NCBI GenBank assembly: GCA_049487715.1
Contig: CP150548.1
Span: 806,001 to 870,000, forward strand
Length of the DNA: 64,000 nucleotides
Direction: 5' to 3'
DNA from: Pycnococcus provasolii
Lineage: Eukaryota; Chlorophyta; Pseudoscourfieldiophyceae; Pseudoscourfieldiales
Shown here piece after piece: positions 48,202-56,288 of this stretch (its first letter is position 1; each line of letters begins with the position of its first letter). The notes under the pieces are model-generated. The model was not told where the DNA came from. It did not search any database and saw nothing but the letters and a program-made list of their open reading frames with translations. A program made the translations under genes and the position numbers.

Positions 48202-48468
48202 TCAGGTTGACGCGACGTGGAGGTAGATATTTGCGAGATGCGGGCGCTTTGCGCTTCTTTCCGGATACGGGGGCTTGCTGGTTCGGCGGTTGATTCTCGA
48301 TTTCATGAATTTGATTTCATACATATCCAGGTCGTGTACGCTACATTGAAGCACGATTTCTATTTTATGCGCTTCATAGCCATATTTTCGAAGCGAATTT
48401 CTGAGTTTTGGTTGCTTCCATGCACCGATGTTCTTCGCCACCTCCTCCGTTGCCGAGGCGAGTCTCAT
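48202..48468 (-). pseudogene. Possible GIY-YIG endonuclease remnant
   Basis: An 88-codon frame reads LRNSLRKYGYEAHKIEIVL then DLDMYEIKFMKSRINRRT. This spacing resembles the second half of GIY-YIG homing endonucleases (L-x-x-A-I-x-K-Y-G-x-x-x-F-x-x-E-I-L ... E-x-x-x-I). The GIY and YIG motifs themselves are not found upstream, so the gene would be truncated. It could also be chance. Confidence 0.3.
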
Positions 48469-48744
48469 AGGTAAAGTAGGGCTTGCGCACGCGCGCGCTA
48501 AAGGTTTTACGAAGGTTACTTTACGCCACCACGCGTTGGCGCCATTGCTTTTCTCATAAACACAACCAGATAGTCTACCAATACCACCTACCTTAGACTA
48601 TCGTAGGCTATTTACTCGACCGGGCTCCCCAAACAACCTGACTGAATCCTTGGGACCCAAAACATGCCGGGACGGACGGGAGGGTGGTACATATTTATTT
48701 GGTAAAAGAATTTTAGGTCTTCGCATTCCAGCGGCCTGCTTCGT

Positions 48745-48764
48745 CCCCCCCCCCCCCCCCCCCC
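48745..48764 (+). repeat. Poly-C run of 20 bases
   Basis: Sense-strand C tract followed directly by A9, upstream of the SS18/GIF gene. Confidence 0.9.
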
Positions 48765-48878
48765 AAAAAAAAACACAAAAACCAAAAAACGCCACCGGCT
48801 GACCACGTGGTCAGGGGGCCTGCTTGCCCAAAACATTTTTTGTAAGCTGTGAAGAAACAAACGTTTCGTCAGTCAGTC

Positions 48879-49163
48879 ATGTCGTCCGCCGCTGCTGCTG
48901 GTATGGCTCCTGGTTTGGCTGGTGCTGCTGCTGCTGCTACCGCTGCCACAGCGTCACCCCCGGATGTGGTGACGACGGAGGTGATCCAGAGGTACCTCGA
49001 CGAAAACCAAAGTCTCATCTTGAGCGTGCTCGAGGCGCAGAGCACCGGCAAGCTGCAAGACTGCGCACAACTGCAGCAGAAGTTGCAGCAAAACCTCATG
49101 TACCTCGCAGCCATAGCCGATGCGCAGACGACTGCGCCAGGCACGACGCAAATGCCGAGTTGA
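48879..49163 (+). CDS. SS18/GIF-family transcription coactivator (SNH domain)
   Basis: A 94-aa protein. After an Ala-rich N-terminus comes the SNH domain, VIQRYLDENQSLILSVLE followed by GKLQDCAQLQQKLQQNLMYLAAIAD, which is the strongly conserved part of animal SS18 (SYT) and plant GRF-interacting factors. These proteins link transcription factors to SWI/SNF remodelers in the nucleus. The protein ends soon after the domain, lacking the Gln/Gly-rich activation tail of plant and animal members, so it is a minimal form. The ATG at 48879 is the first; the frame is open ten codons upstream. MurF follows 123 bp downstream on the same strand. Confidence 0.92.
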   Translation: MSSAAAAGMAPGLAGAAAAATAATASPPDVVTTEVIQRYLDENQSLILSVLEAQSTGKLQDCAQLQQKLQQNLMYLAAIADAQTTAPGTTQMPS

Positions 49164-49286
49164 CGTGAACGACTTTCGCCACGTTGGGCATCGTTGCTGC
49201 TGCTGACCCTGTAACAACTTCCCCCCCGAGATTTCCATTTTCGAACCCCTCAAAAAAATCCAAATTACCAGGCGGTGCAGCCTTGC

Positions 49287-50900
49287 ATGTCCTGCTGCAC
49301 AAAACGCGCCGTCGCCGTCCCTTGTGCGCGCTCGTCGCCGAGACGGTCTTACCCTAGACGGTGCACCTCCTGCAGGAGCAGCAGCCGCAGCGACCACCAG
49401 CCATGCTCCAAGTCCATTGTCTCGTTCACCGCGGAGGAGGTGGTACAGGCAACAGGCGGCCAGCTCGCGCACTTGCCATCAGCCCACCACGGCACAAGCG
49501 GGAAAATCTGCACGGATACGCGCGAGCCGATACGAGGAGCGTGGTTCGTCGCGCTGGCTGGCGAGAACTTTGACGGCGTCGCATTTGCAGAGCAGGCACG
49601 CGATCGAGGTTGCTTGGGTGTCGTGGCACCTGCCAAGCCACCATCGGATTGGCAAGGCGCCGCTTGGATCGTATGCCCGTCCACCGGACGCGACGCGCTC
49701 GGCGCGCTCGGGCGGGCCGCGCGTCGCAGACTGCCGCCGCAGTGCCCAGTGGTCGCCGTCACGGGCAGCGCTGGCAAGACGACGACGCGCGAGCTGGCGG
49801 CGCTCATGCTCACGGGTGGGCTCGGTGACGTGCATGCGACCAAGGGAAACCTGAACAACGATGTGGGCGTGCCCAAGACGCTCCTCGACTTACCAGACGC
49901 CGGCACTCGCGCCGTCGTTCTAGAGATGGGCATGTCCGCGCCGGGCGAAATTGAGACACTAGCCGCCGTGGGCGAGCCGAACGTGCGAATCGTCACGAAC
50001 GTTGCGCTCGCACATGCCGCGACTTGCGGAGGAACGCTCGCGGGCGTTGCCGCGTGTAAGGCTGAACTCATCAACACGGCACGCGACGGTGACCACGTCG
50101 TGCTGAATGCCGACGACAGCCATGTCGCGGCGATGGCGCAGCTGGCGCGGCAGAACGGGGCCACCGTCTGGTACTTCTGCCGCGACGGCTGTGACAGACA
50201 CAACACAAATGCAGCAACGACACAACGACGCACCGTCACCTGGACCGAGCCTCACGTCGCGGATGCCACAGGCCTATCGCAGATTTTTCAACTGCAGCTC
50301 GAAGGTGAACGAGTGGACGTCCGTCTCGCTGCGCCACCTGGATCCCATCTTGCTGCAAATGCCGCAGCCGCGGCTGCGGCATGCGCAGCTGTCGGTGTTC
50401 CCCTTTCATGTGCCGCCGATGCTCTTGCCGCCTTCTCGGCTCCTCAGCAGCGCCTCGCTCCTCGCACGCTCCCAAGCGGCTCACTACTGCTGGATGATTG
50501 CTACAACGCGAACCCGGCGTCGATGCAAGCAGCGATCTCGACAGCAAGAGCCGTTGCGAACGCCAGCTCTCCACCACGTCGCGTCGTCATGCTGCTCGGC
50601 GATATGCTCGAGCTCGGGCCAGGGGAAGATCCTGCTCACGAAGATGTTCTTCGTGCCGCCTTCGATGCTGCGCAGCCTGGCGACGTTGTGGGAGTCTGTG
50701 GTGAGCGATTTGCGCGTGCGTTGGCGAGCAGACAAAAGGGCGAGAAGGCTGCTAATGGTGTCGTTGTGCTTCTTGAGATGCAGGGTCCTGCGTCGCTGGG
50801 ACATGCAGCAACTCCATTCGTCGACGATGGCAATGCCGTCGTGCTCACTAAGGGCAGTCGGGGCTCGCGTATGGAAAACGCAATTGGACCATTACCATGA
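49287..50900 (+). CDS. murF: UDP-N-acetylmuramoyl-tripeptide--D-Ala-D-Ala ligase, plastid type
   Basis: A 537-aa Mur ligase that adds D-Ala-D-Ala to the UDP-MurNAc-tripeptide, the last cytoplasmic step of the peptidoglycan precursor. Residues 1-50 are rich in Ser, Arg and Cys with no acidic residues, a credible plastid transit peptide. The domain order is bacterial: substrate domain (TREPIRGAWFVALAGENFDG), ATP loop VAVTGSAGKTTTREL (about 157), NNDVGVPKTLLD, LEMGMSAPGEI, AACKAELI (carbamylated Lys region), and C-terminal domain motifs LDDCYNANPASM and LGDMLELG. All catalytic motifs look intact, implying an active enzyme. Plastid peptidoglycan genes are known from glaucophytes, some prasinophytes, streptophyte algae, mosses and ferns. 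Confidence 0.94.
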   Translation: MSCCTKRAVAVPCARSSPRRSYPRRCTSCRSSSRSDHQPCSKSIVSFTAEEVVQATGGQLAHLPSAHHGTSGKICTDTREPIRGAWFVALAGENFDGVAFAEQARDRGCLGVVAPAKPPSDWQGAAWIVCPSTGRDALGALGRAARRRLPPQCPVVAVTGSAGKTTTRELAALMLTGGLGDVHATKGNLNNDVGVPKTLLDLPDAGTRAVVLEMGMSAPGEIETLAAVGEPNVRIVTNVALAHAATCGGTLAGVAACKAELINTARDGDHVVLNADDSHVAAMAQLARQNGATVWYFCRDGCDRHNTNAATTQRRTVTWTEPHVADATGLSQIFQLQLEGERVDVRLAAPPGSHLAANAAAAAAACAAVGVPLSCAADALAAFSAPQQRLAPRTLPSGSLLLDDCYNANPASMQAAISTARAVANASSPPRRVVMLLGDMLELGPGEDPAHEDVLRAAFDAAQPGDVVGVCGERFARALASRQKGEKAANGVVVLLEMQGPASLGHAATPFVDDGNAVVLTKGSRGSRMENAIGPLP

Positions 50901-51025
50901 CAACTTTGGAATTTATTTTTATGTTGTTTCTTCTTGTGATTTTGTACAATTAGACTATTTTGTAATATGTAACAGGACACTAAAGAATTTTCTTGATCAC
51001 ATCGACGGCGGTTCAAAAGCACAAG

Positions 51026-54000
51026 CTACTGCGTGTCATTCTTAGGCTTGCTTCGATGCATATGACTAAGCCATTTTTCCTCGCGCTCAAGGAATGAGAG
51101 CTGCGCTTTCAAGCGCGTCTTTGGAGAAAAGGGGCGTGAAAATGTCTGTGCGAACTTGTCCATGCCAGCCTTCTCACTGCCACGCTCGGTCGGGGTTTCT
51201 GCCACGGCGTCGCTTTTTTTGCGTCGCTTTTCTTCCGATTTCGTTGCGACAGGGGTGCGTTGAGGTTCAGCGCTATCGTTCTTCGGCCTTGGTGGGCGCG
51301 AATGCGAAGCAGGAGTCTTATGCTGTTCGTTTGGACCGCCGTCACCATTTTTTCGGCTCCTCTTGTCGTGCGCAAATCCTAGACTCGAGTGGCTCCGCCC
51401 ATGCCCATTTGCTTGAGGATCAATCGGCGACAAGTCGCCAGCCGAATCGACGGCGATGATGCGAGGGCCCCTTCGTCGACGAGATGCCGAGCGATTTTGC
51501 CACAGCTGGGAGGAACCGAGAACCGGAGCAGATTTCTCCGCCCTAAGACTTGCGAGATTTGCGGGGCTGCGTGTCGAGACGGAGCGTTGTTGAGGAGGTG
51601 AAGGGGACGGTGAAGGAGAGGATAGAATGGCAGAAACCATGCTCTTGGGCTTCGACCCTTGCATGCGCTTGGCCACCTGCTGCATATACCTTCGCTTCTC
51701 CGTGCGGTACATGTGTTCCTCGTGCAGCGTTGTTGGCCAACGGTCGTACAGGCTTAGTACAGAGTCTGCAGGACTCCTTAGGCCACCTCTCGAACCTGAT
51801 CGCGCCACCGAAGTGGGCTCAGGCGTATATCCGCGCATGTTGCTGTGATGAGCTGCTTGCTCATACGTGTCCTCGCTGAATCGCGTTTGACTCACATCGA
51901 GCGGGGAATTGTCATGAGCCTTCGAGGCTGCCCTGCTCGCCTTGCCGGAGGAACTTGTGGGCAGCACTTTCCACGTCGAAACGAGCGGGACGAACGAGGA
52001 TGGCGTATCTCCAAGATTCGTCCTCTTGCTAGAAGAATCTGGCGTTCCGCTCGACGGTGCAGGAACGTCAGCTTGCGTGGGCGCGGTCAGTGACGGCATC
52101 GATAACGGCGCAAGACTTGCGCTGAATGTCGTCATGACTAGTCGTTCGTGCTCCTGCTCGCGCTCCCACTTCTGTTCTGCAGCCTCGCGAAGTTTGAGAA
52201 GCGCATTGTAGTCCTCTTGCTCCAGAACTCTCACCAGTTCGTGTCCATTCGCGCTAAGTGTCTTCGACTCAGAGCACGAGATAACGTCGTAAGGCTGCTT
52301 CTCGTGCGGTGCCACGAATGTGACGTAGTCACCAATCAGACACCCAGGTCCAAGCAGTGCAAGATCGTACCGGATCAAATCGCCGCCGCCGCCGCTGCTG
52401 CCAGAATCTGACAAAATACCCCGCCGTGTGCTACCCCCCGATGTGCGCGGCGGGTTGTGTCCACCCGACGAGCGAGGCGGGTGGGCAACAGCGGCCACGC
52501 TGCTACGGCGCGGCATAGGCGCATCGCCTGGACGGTTTCCCTTGCCATTCACGCGGCGTGACACGCGACACGAACCTGCGATGAGGATGTGCAATTCGCC
52601 GCGCTCGTCGCCCTGGAGCGTTAAGGCGCCCTGAAGATGGAAAGTCTTGTGCTTGAAGCTGTACGCCAGCCGTGCCAGCTTCACCTCGTGCCAATTCGCA
52701 ATGGACGGGAGCAGCCGGAGGTCGCTGCATCGATCAACGAGATGGCGGCGCTGCCGTGCGGCGACAATCGCCAGGTACTCGGCGCGTCCAATCGCCATCA
52801 AGCTAACATGCGCAGACGATGCTACTATCGACGCGCGACGCTGCGAGCCGTCGAGAAGAGCATGTTCACCAAAGTACTGGTGCTCCTGCAGCTCCAACAC
52901 GATCGGGCCAAACGAATTGCTCATACTCTCAAAATTTTCGTCGGTACGCGCCCAGCCATATCGCTTCTCATCTACGTCGCTCTCACCATTTTTTTGTGGC
53001 GTGCTCGTTGCCGTTGTTGCATACGACTTCGTCCTGGAAAGTTGGCGTCGCAGGCCCTCCATCTTCGCGGCTGACTCCTTCGAGTCGATGTCCATCTTGT
53101 GCACAGTGCATTTTCCCTCCATGATGAGGTAAAAGGCGTCACCCACCTCCCCCTGAATCACGCACGGTTCCCCTCGTTTGAGTGTCCGAAGTCCTGAGAC
53201 GGCACAGAGCGACCGGTGAACTTCGCCCATTTCATCCGTGAGAAATCGACAATTGTTCGTAAGTGCTCGAATCAGCTCAGTGTGCTGGCGCGGGCGGTTG
53301 TGAATGGGCTTCACGAGCAAGCTGGTGAGTAGACGATGGCTTGCGAGCTCGGAAAGAATTTTCCTAAGCTTTTCCACGACACTTTTTCCAAGTGACTTGA
53401 CGTGCGCTCCGCTCAGAACGACGAGCATTACACCATTATGGCCTGAGTTTGCGCTCGTCGTTCGCTGGCGCTTGGGGTCACCTCTCGTGGCTAGCGCCGT
53501 GCCCTCGCCAACCACTGCTCCAACATGCAACGTTGTGAGATACTTCGTGCGTTTGTTAGACGCCAGCATCTCCATCGCATCGACAGCAAATTTCCCAATG
53601 ATCGAATCGCGCCGCAGCAAACCCTTCCCTGAGCTTTTCAGGAATCGCCCAGCGGCGGCCGAAACAGAGAGAGCGTTCTTGGCGTCAACCTCGTCGGCAT
53701 CTGGCTCTTTCCTGGTTGGCGTCGGCTTCGACGGCGAAGGCGACCCGAACATCGACAGGGTCTTTGAGGCACTCCTTTCGGCTTCTTCCTGGGCTTCCTC
53801 CTCCGTCAGACGCTCGAATGTCTCCTTGAGCTCAGATGCTTGCACGCCAGAGCACGTGTTGGCGATAAGTTCCGCGCGTGACGCGGCCATATTCGAAATC
53901 ATGTTCTCCGGGGCATAGAGGATGATGCTTCCCGAGGCAATCAGGTACATTTCGTCAAGTGGATCGTCGTCGTCCTTCTCCTCGCCGTCCTCGCTGATCA

Positions 54001-54919
54001 TCGTACTTTCGCCGCCCCCTGCATCAAAGATGCGTTGGTGCGCGTCGTAGTTTCGAATCGTGGCTGTGGCGAATAGTCGCTGCAGCAAGCTCATATCGTT
54101 GGACAGCGCCGCCGTCCAGGAGTGCCCGGAGAGAAGTGTGGCAATAGCTTGCACGTCACTTGCGAGCCGATCCTTGACCGGGAAGCTCAGCAAGTTGGTC
54201 AGCCTCGCGGTGACGTACATGCCCTCAGCGACGTAACGGAAGGTGTCTCGAAACTCTCTCCCAGGTACGACGATGATTTCGCACACGCCGCCGACGGCGG
54301 CAACGTTCACCGCGGACCCACCCGGCGTCTGACTGAAGGGCGCGAGGTCGTTGACGAACGCCCCTGGTCGCAGCGTGAGGCACTCGCCTGCTTCCACGCT
54401 CAGCGAGCTTAAGGACGGCTTGGCCAGTCTGGCGTACGGCCAAATGTACGTCAAGCTTTCCCCCTCTTCCAAGCTGTCTGCTTCGTCCTTCACAACTGTG
54501 AGGTTGAGCGTTCCGTTGACGAGCAAGTATACGGTATCTGTCTTGCTCCCTAGTCGCATGATAAGTCCCGGTTCCGTGGCTGCGTCAACTTTCCGAAAGT
54601 GCGCGCACCTCGCGAGTGTTACGATGTCGCACTTTGGCACTCCCGCGAACCCTGAGAAGGATGCGAGCAGCCTTCCCATGGCGTTGATTCGTTCCGGCGA
54701 GCTTAGGTCCGCGGCGTCCGCGCCTCCCCCTCGCGTGAGCGCCTGCTCCGGTGCGTACGGCGCGCGTTCTCCGAAGTACACGTATCTGGTGGCCACTGTG
54801 CGGTTATGGTCCGTCCAGCCTTCAAACGGGTTGGCACTCAAGGAGCTGTGCGACGGCGAGGGCGGGCCTGACCTTCCCTCAAGGGCCTTGGAGCCTTCTT
54901 GTGACGCGGACGCGGACAT
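51026..54919 (-). CDS. Giant protein with multiple cyclic-nucleotide-binding-type domains
   Basis: A 1297-aa soluble protein. At least four beta-barrels of the cNMP-binding fold can be traced: about 85-145 (GLIMRLGSKTDTVYLLVNGTLNLTV), 265-345 (DEMYLIASGSIILY), 590-715 (PCVIQGEVGDAFYLIMEGKCTVHK and YFGEHALLDGSQRRASIV) and 755-900 (GELHILIAGSCRVSRR). Only the third retains a phosphate-binding-cassette-like FGE-x-ALL...RRASIV, so only it is a good candidate for binding nucleotide. No kinase, channel or GEF domain is present. The last 400 residues are Ser/Pro-rich and disordered. It may be a regulatory scaffold, perhaps ciliary; that is speculation. The first ATG is at 54919; the frame is open 18 codons upstream. 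Confidence 0.75.
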   Translation of the reverse strand: MSASASQEGSKALEGRSGPPSPSHSSLSANPFEGWTDHNRTVATRYVYFGERAPYAPEQALTRGGGADAADLSSPERINAMGRLLASFSGFAGVPKCDIVTLARCAHFRKVDAATEPGLIMRLGSKTDTVYLLVNGTLNLTVVKDEADSLEEGESLTYIWPYARLAKPSLSSLSVEAGECLTLRPGAFVNDLAPFSQTPGGSAVNVAAVGGVCEIIVVPGREFRDTFRYVAEGMYVTARLTNLLSFPVKDRLASDVQAIATLLSGHSWTAALSNDMSLLQRLFATATIRNYDAHQRIFDAGGGESTMISEDGEEKDDDDPLDEMYLIASGSIILYAPENMISNMAASRAELIANTCSGVQASELKETFERLTEEEAQEEAERSASKTLSMFGSPSPSKPTPTRKEPDADEVDAKNALSVSAAAGRFLKSSGKGLLRRDSIIGKFAVDAMEMLASNKRTKYLTTLHVGAVVGEGTALATRGDPKRQRTTSANSGHNGVMLVVLSGAHVKSLGKSVVEKLRKILSELASHRLLTSLLVKPIHNRPRQHTELIRALTNNCRFLTDEMGEVHRSLCAVSGLRTLKRGEPCVIQGEVGDAFYLIMEGKCTVHKMDIDSKESAAKMEGLRRQLSRTKSYATTATSTPQKNGESDVDEKRYGWARTDENFESMSNSFGPIVLELQEHQYFGEHALLDGSQRRASIVASSAHVSLMAIGRAEYLAIVAARQRRHLVDRCSDLRLLPSIANWHEVKLARLAYSFKHKTFHLQGALTLQGDERGELHILIAGSCRVSRRVNGKGNRPGDAPMPRRSSVAAVAHPPRSSGGHNPPRTSGGSTRRGILSDSGSSGGGGDLIRYDLALLGPGCLIGDYVTFVAPHEKQPYDVISCSESKTLSANGHELVRVLEQEDYNALLKLREAAEQKWEREQEHERLVMTTFSASLAPLSMPSLTAPTQADVPAPSSGTPDSSSKRTNLGDTPSSFVPLVSTWKVLPTSSSGKASRAASKAHDNSPLDVSQTRFSEDTYEQAAHHSNMRGYTPEPTSVARSGSRGGLRSPADSVLSLYDRWPTTLHEEHMYRTEKRRYMQQVAKRMQGSKPKSMVSAILSSPSPSPSPPQQRSVSTRSPANLASLRAEKSAPVLGSSQLWQNRSASRRRRGPRIIAVDSAGDLSPIDPQANGHGRSHSSLGFAHDKRSRKNGDGGPNEQHKTPASHSRPPRPKNDSAEPQRTPVATKSEEKRRKKSDAVAETPTERGSEKAGMDKFAQTFSRPFSPKTRLKAQLSFLEREEKWLSHMHRSKPKNDTQ

Positions 54920-55754
54920 GATTGGCCGTGATTGATGGAGAGGCTTGCTTGTGAGGGGAACAAAAACACACAAGAAGAGGACGAAGGTTACCTGTGACGG
55001 TTAGGGTTTCAGGACGAGTGGCCCCCTGGAGTGAGTCCAAAGACTTCATCAATCAGAGGTCTTCATCACTCGAAGATCAGTCACGCCTGATGCCCTCAGA
55101 TCAGGAAGGCCATTCATCAGACATCAGGCTGGATCATTCAAGCTGGGTTGCTTTTATGTAGAACTATAATGATGTTCCATTTGTTCAGTATGGTGAGACT
55201 TGATGAGAGATGGATGGTCAATTTAAAAGGTTAGTGGAGATTATTTTTTAATAGGGCAGGCCAGGAGGGCGCAAGCAAGGCAAGCCATGAGGATTTGCAG
55301 TATTGCAGTAAAGGTAGAATTGCACTACTGAAGTGCAGTACTTCTTAGTGTATGGGAACGGAGAAAAATACCGTACAGTACCGGCCGGAGAACATTTGTG
55401 TGCTTTACAGTACATAGACAATTGACCGAGAGGCCGAGGCCGAGAACCCTAACAAGAGAGGGCCCCTATTCCTAACCCCTATGGTACTGTAACCCTAGCT
55501 ACATGAACTAATGTTTGTGAGCCACGAATTAGATTTCGGAGATATTGTCGGAAGTAGATTTCGCCGGACGTTTTTCTCCTGTCCCTGTCCCTGTCTGTCT
55601 GCCTGTAATTTACACCCAAGCTTTCCAAAGCTTCCCTTTTTGTCCTCACCTACACACACCTGTGTGTTTCTTTCTGCCACACATCATATCATTCGTCTCG
55701 CTGTTGTTGTTGTGATTCCCTAGTGGTACCTTACCTTTTTAAAAGATAACTTCT
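54920..55754. other. Intergenic region with sparse telomere-like motifs
   Basis: TTAGGGTTT at 55001-55009, AACCCTAAC at 55445-55453 and AACCCTAGC at 55491-55499. CATCAG/GATCAG repeats cluster at 55040-55140. No gene seen. Confidence 0.5.
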
Positions 55755-56282
55755 ATGCGCGACAAGTCCGGCAAGAAGTCCGTAGCGAAACAGAACCTCC
55801 CGTCGAAAGTGTGCGTCGTCTGCAACAGGCCGTTCACGTGGCGCAAGAAGTGGGAACGATGCTGGGACGAAATCACGACGTGCTCCGACTCGTGCAAATC
55901 AAAAAGAAAAGCCTTGATGAAGCAAGAAAAAAATGCTAATGCTAATGCAAATGCACTTGGGGGTGTTTCTTCCGAGATGAAATACCAAGGTTTGGACGGA
56001 AGCAATGGCGCACTTGATGCAGCCAGCTCCACGTCAGGACGCGGCTTGGCAACCGTGGCAACCGCATCAGCTTTAGCACAAGCACAATTCACAACAACAA
56101 CAACAACAACAACGTCGCAACAAACGAGCACATCGTTCAAACCCGTCCTGGTCCAGTCTGCACTACTTTCATGGCTCGCACCTTCCACACCCAAACCCAT
56201 CTTGAGGCGCATGTCCCCTGCGAGAGCCGCCGTGGCGTGGTCCGGGTGCGTGGCCGCAGCCGCGGCGTTTGCGTCTCTGTAA
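55755..56282 (+). CDS. DUF2256 zinc-finger-like protein
   Basis: A 175-aa protein. Residues 16-52, PSKVCVVCNRPFTWRKKWE then CWDEITTCSDSCKSKRK, match the short DUF2256 domain (C-x2-C-RPF-x-WRKKW ... C-S-x-x-C), a predicted zinc-binding family best known as stand-alone bacterial and algal proteins of unknown role. The remainder is low complexity (Asn/Ala and Thr runs) and ends in a hydrophobic Ala-rich segment (VAWSGCVAAAAAFASL) that could be a tail anchor. The ATG at 55755 is the first. The stop codon lies 6 bp from the stop of the convergent neighbour. Confidence 0.85.
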   Translation: MRDKSGKKSVAKQNLPSKVCVVCNRPFTWRKKWERCWDEITTCSDSCKSKRKALMKQEKNANANANALGGVSSEMKYQGLDGSNGALDAASSTSGRGLATVATASALAQAQFTTTTTTTTSQQTSTSFKPVLVQSALLSWLAPSTPKPILRRMSPARAAVAWSGCVAAAAAFASL

Positions 56283-56288
56283 TCTTTT

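Larger units (their letters stand above)
47962..48878. other. Intergenic region between PKG and SS18 genes
   Basis: Contains a possible GIY-YIG endonuclease remnant on the minus strand (48202-48468), the 9-mer CTATCGTAG at 48598-48606 and a run of 20 C at 48745-48764 followed by an A-rich tract, 115 bases before the next start codon. Confidence 0.5.

Noticed and set aside
45991-54919. A dedicated cyclic-nucleotide gene cluster
   Set aside because: PKG and the multi-CNB gene are separated by unrelated SS18 and MurF genes, so proximity alone is weak evidence.
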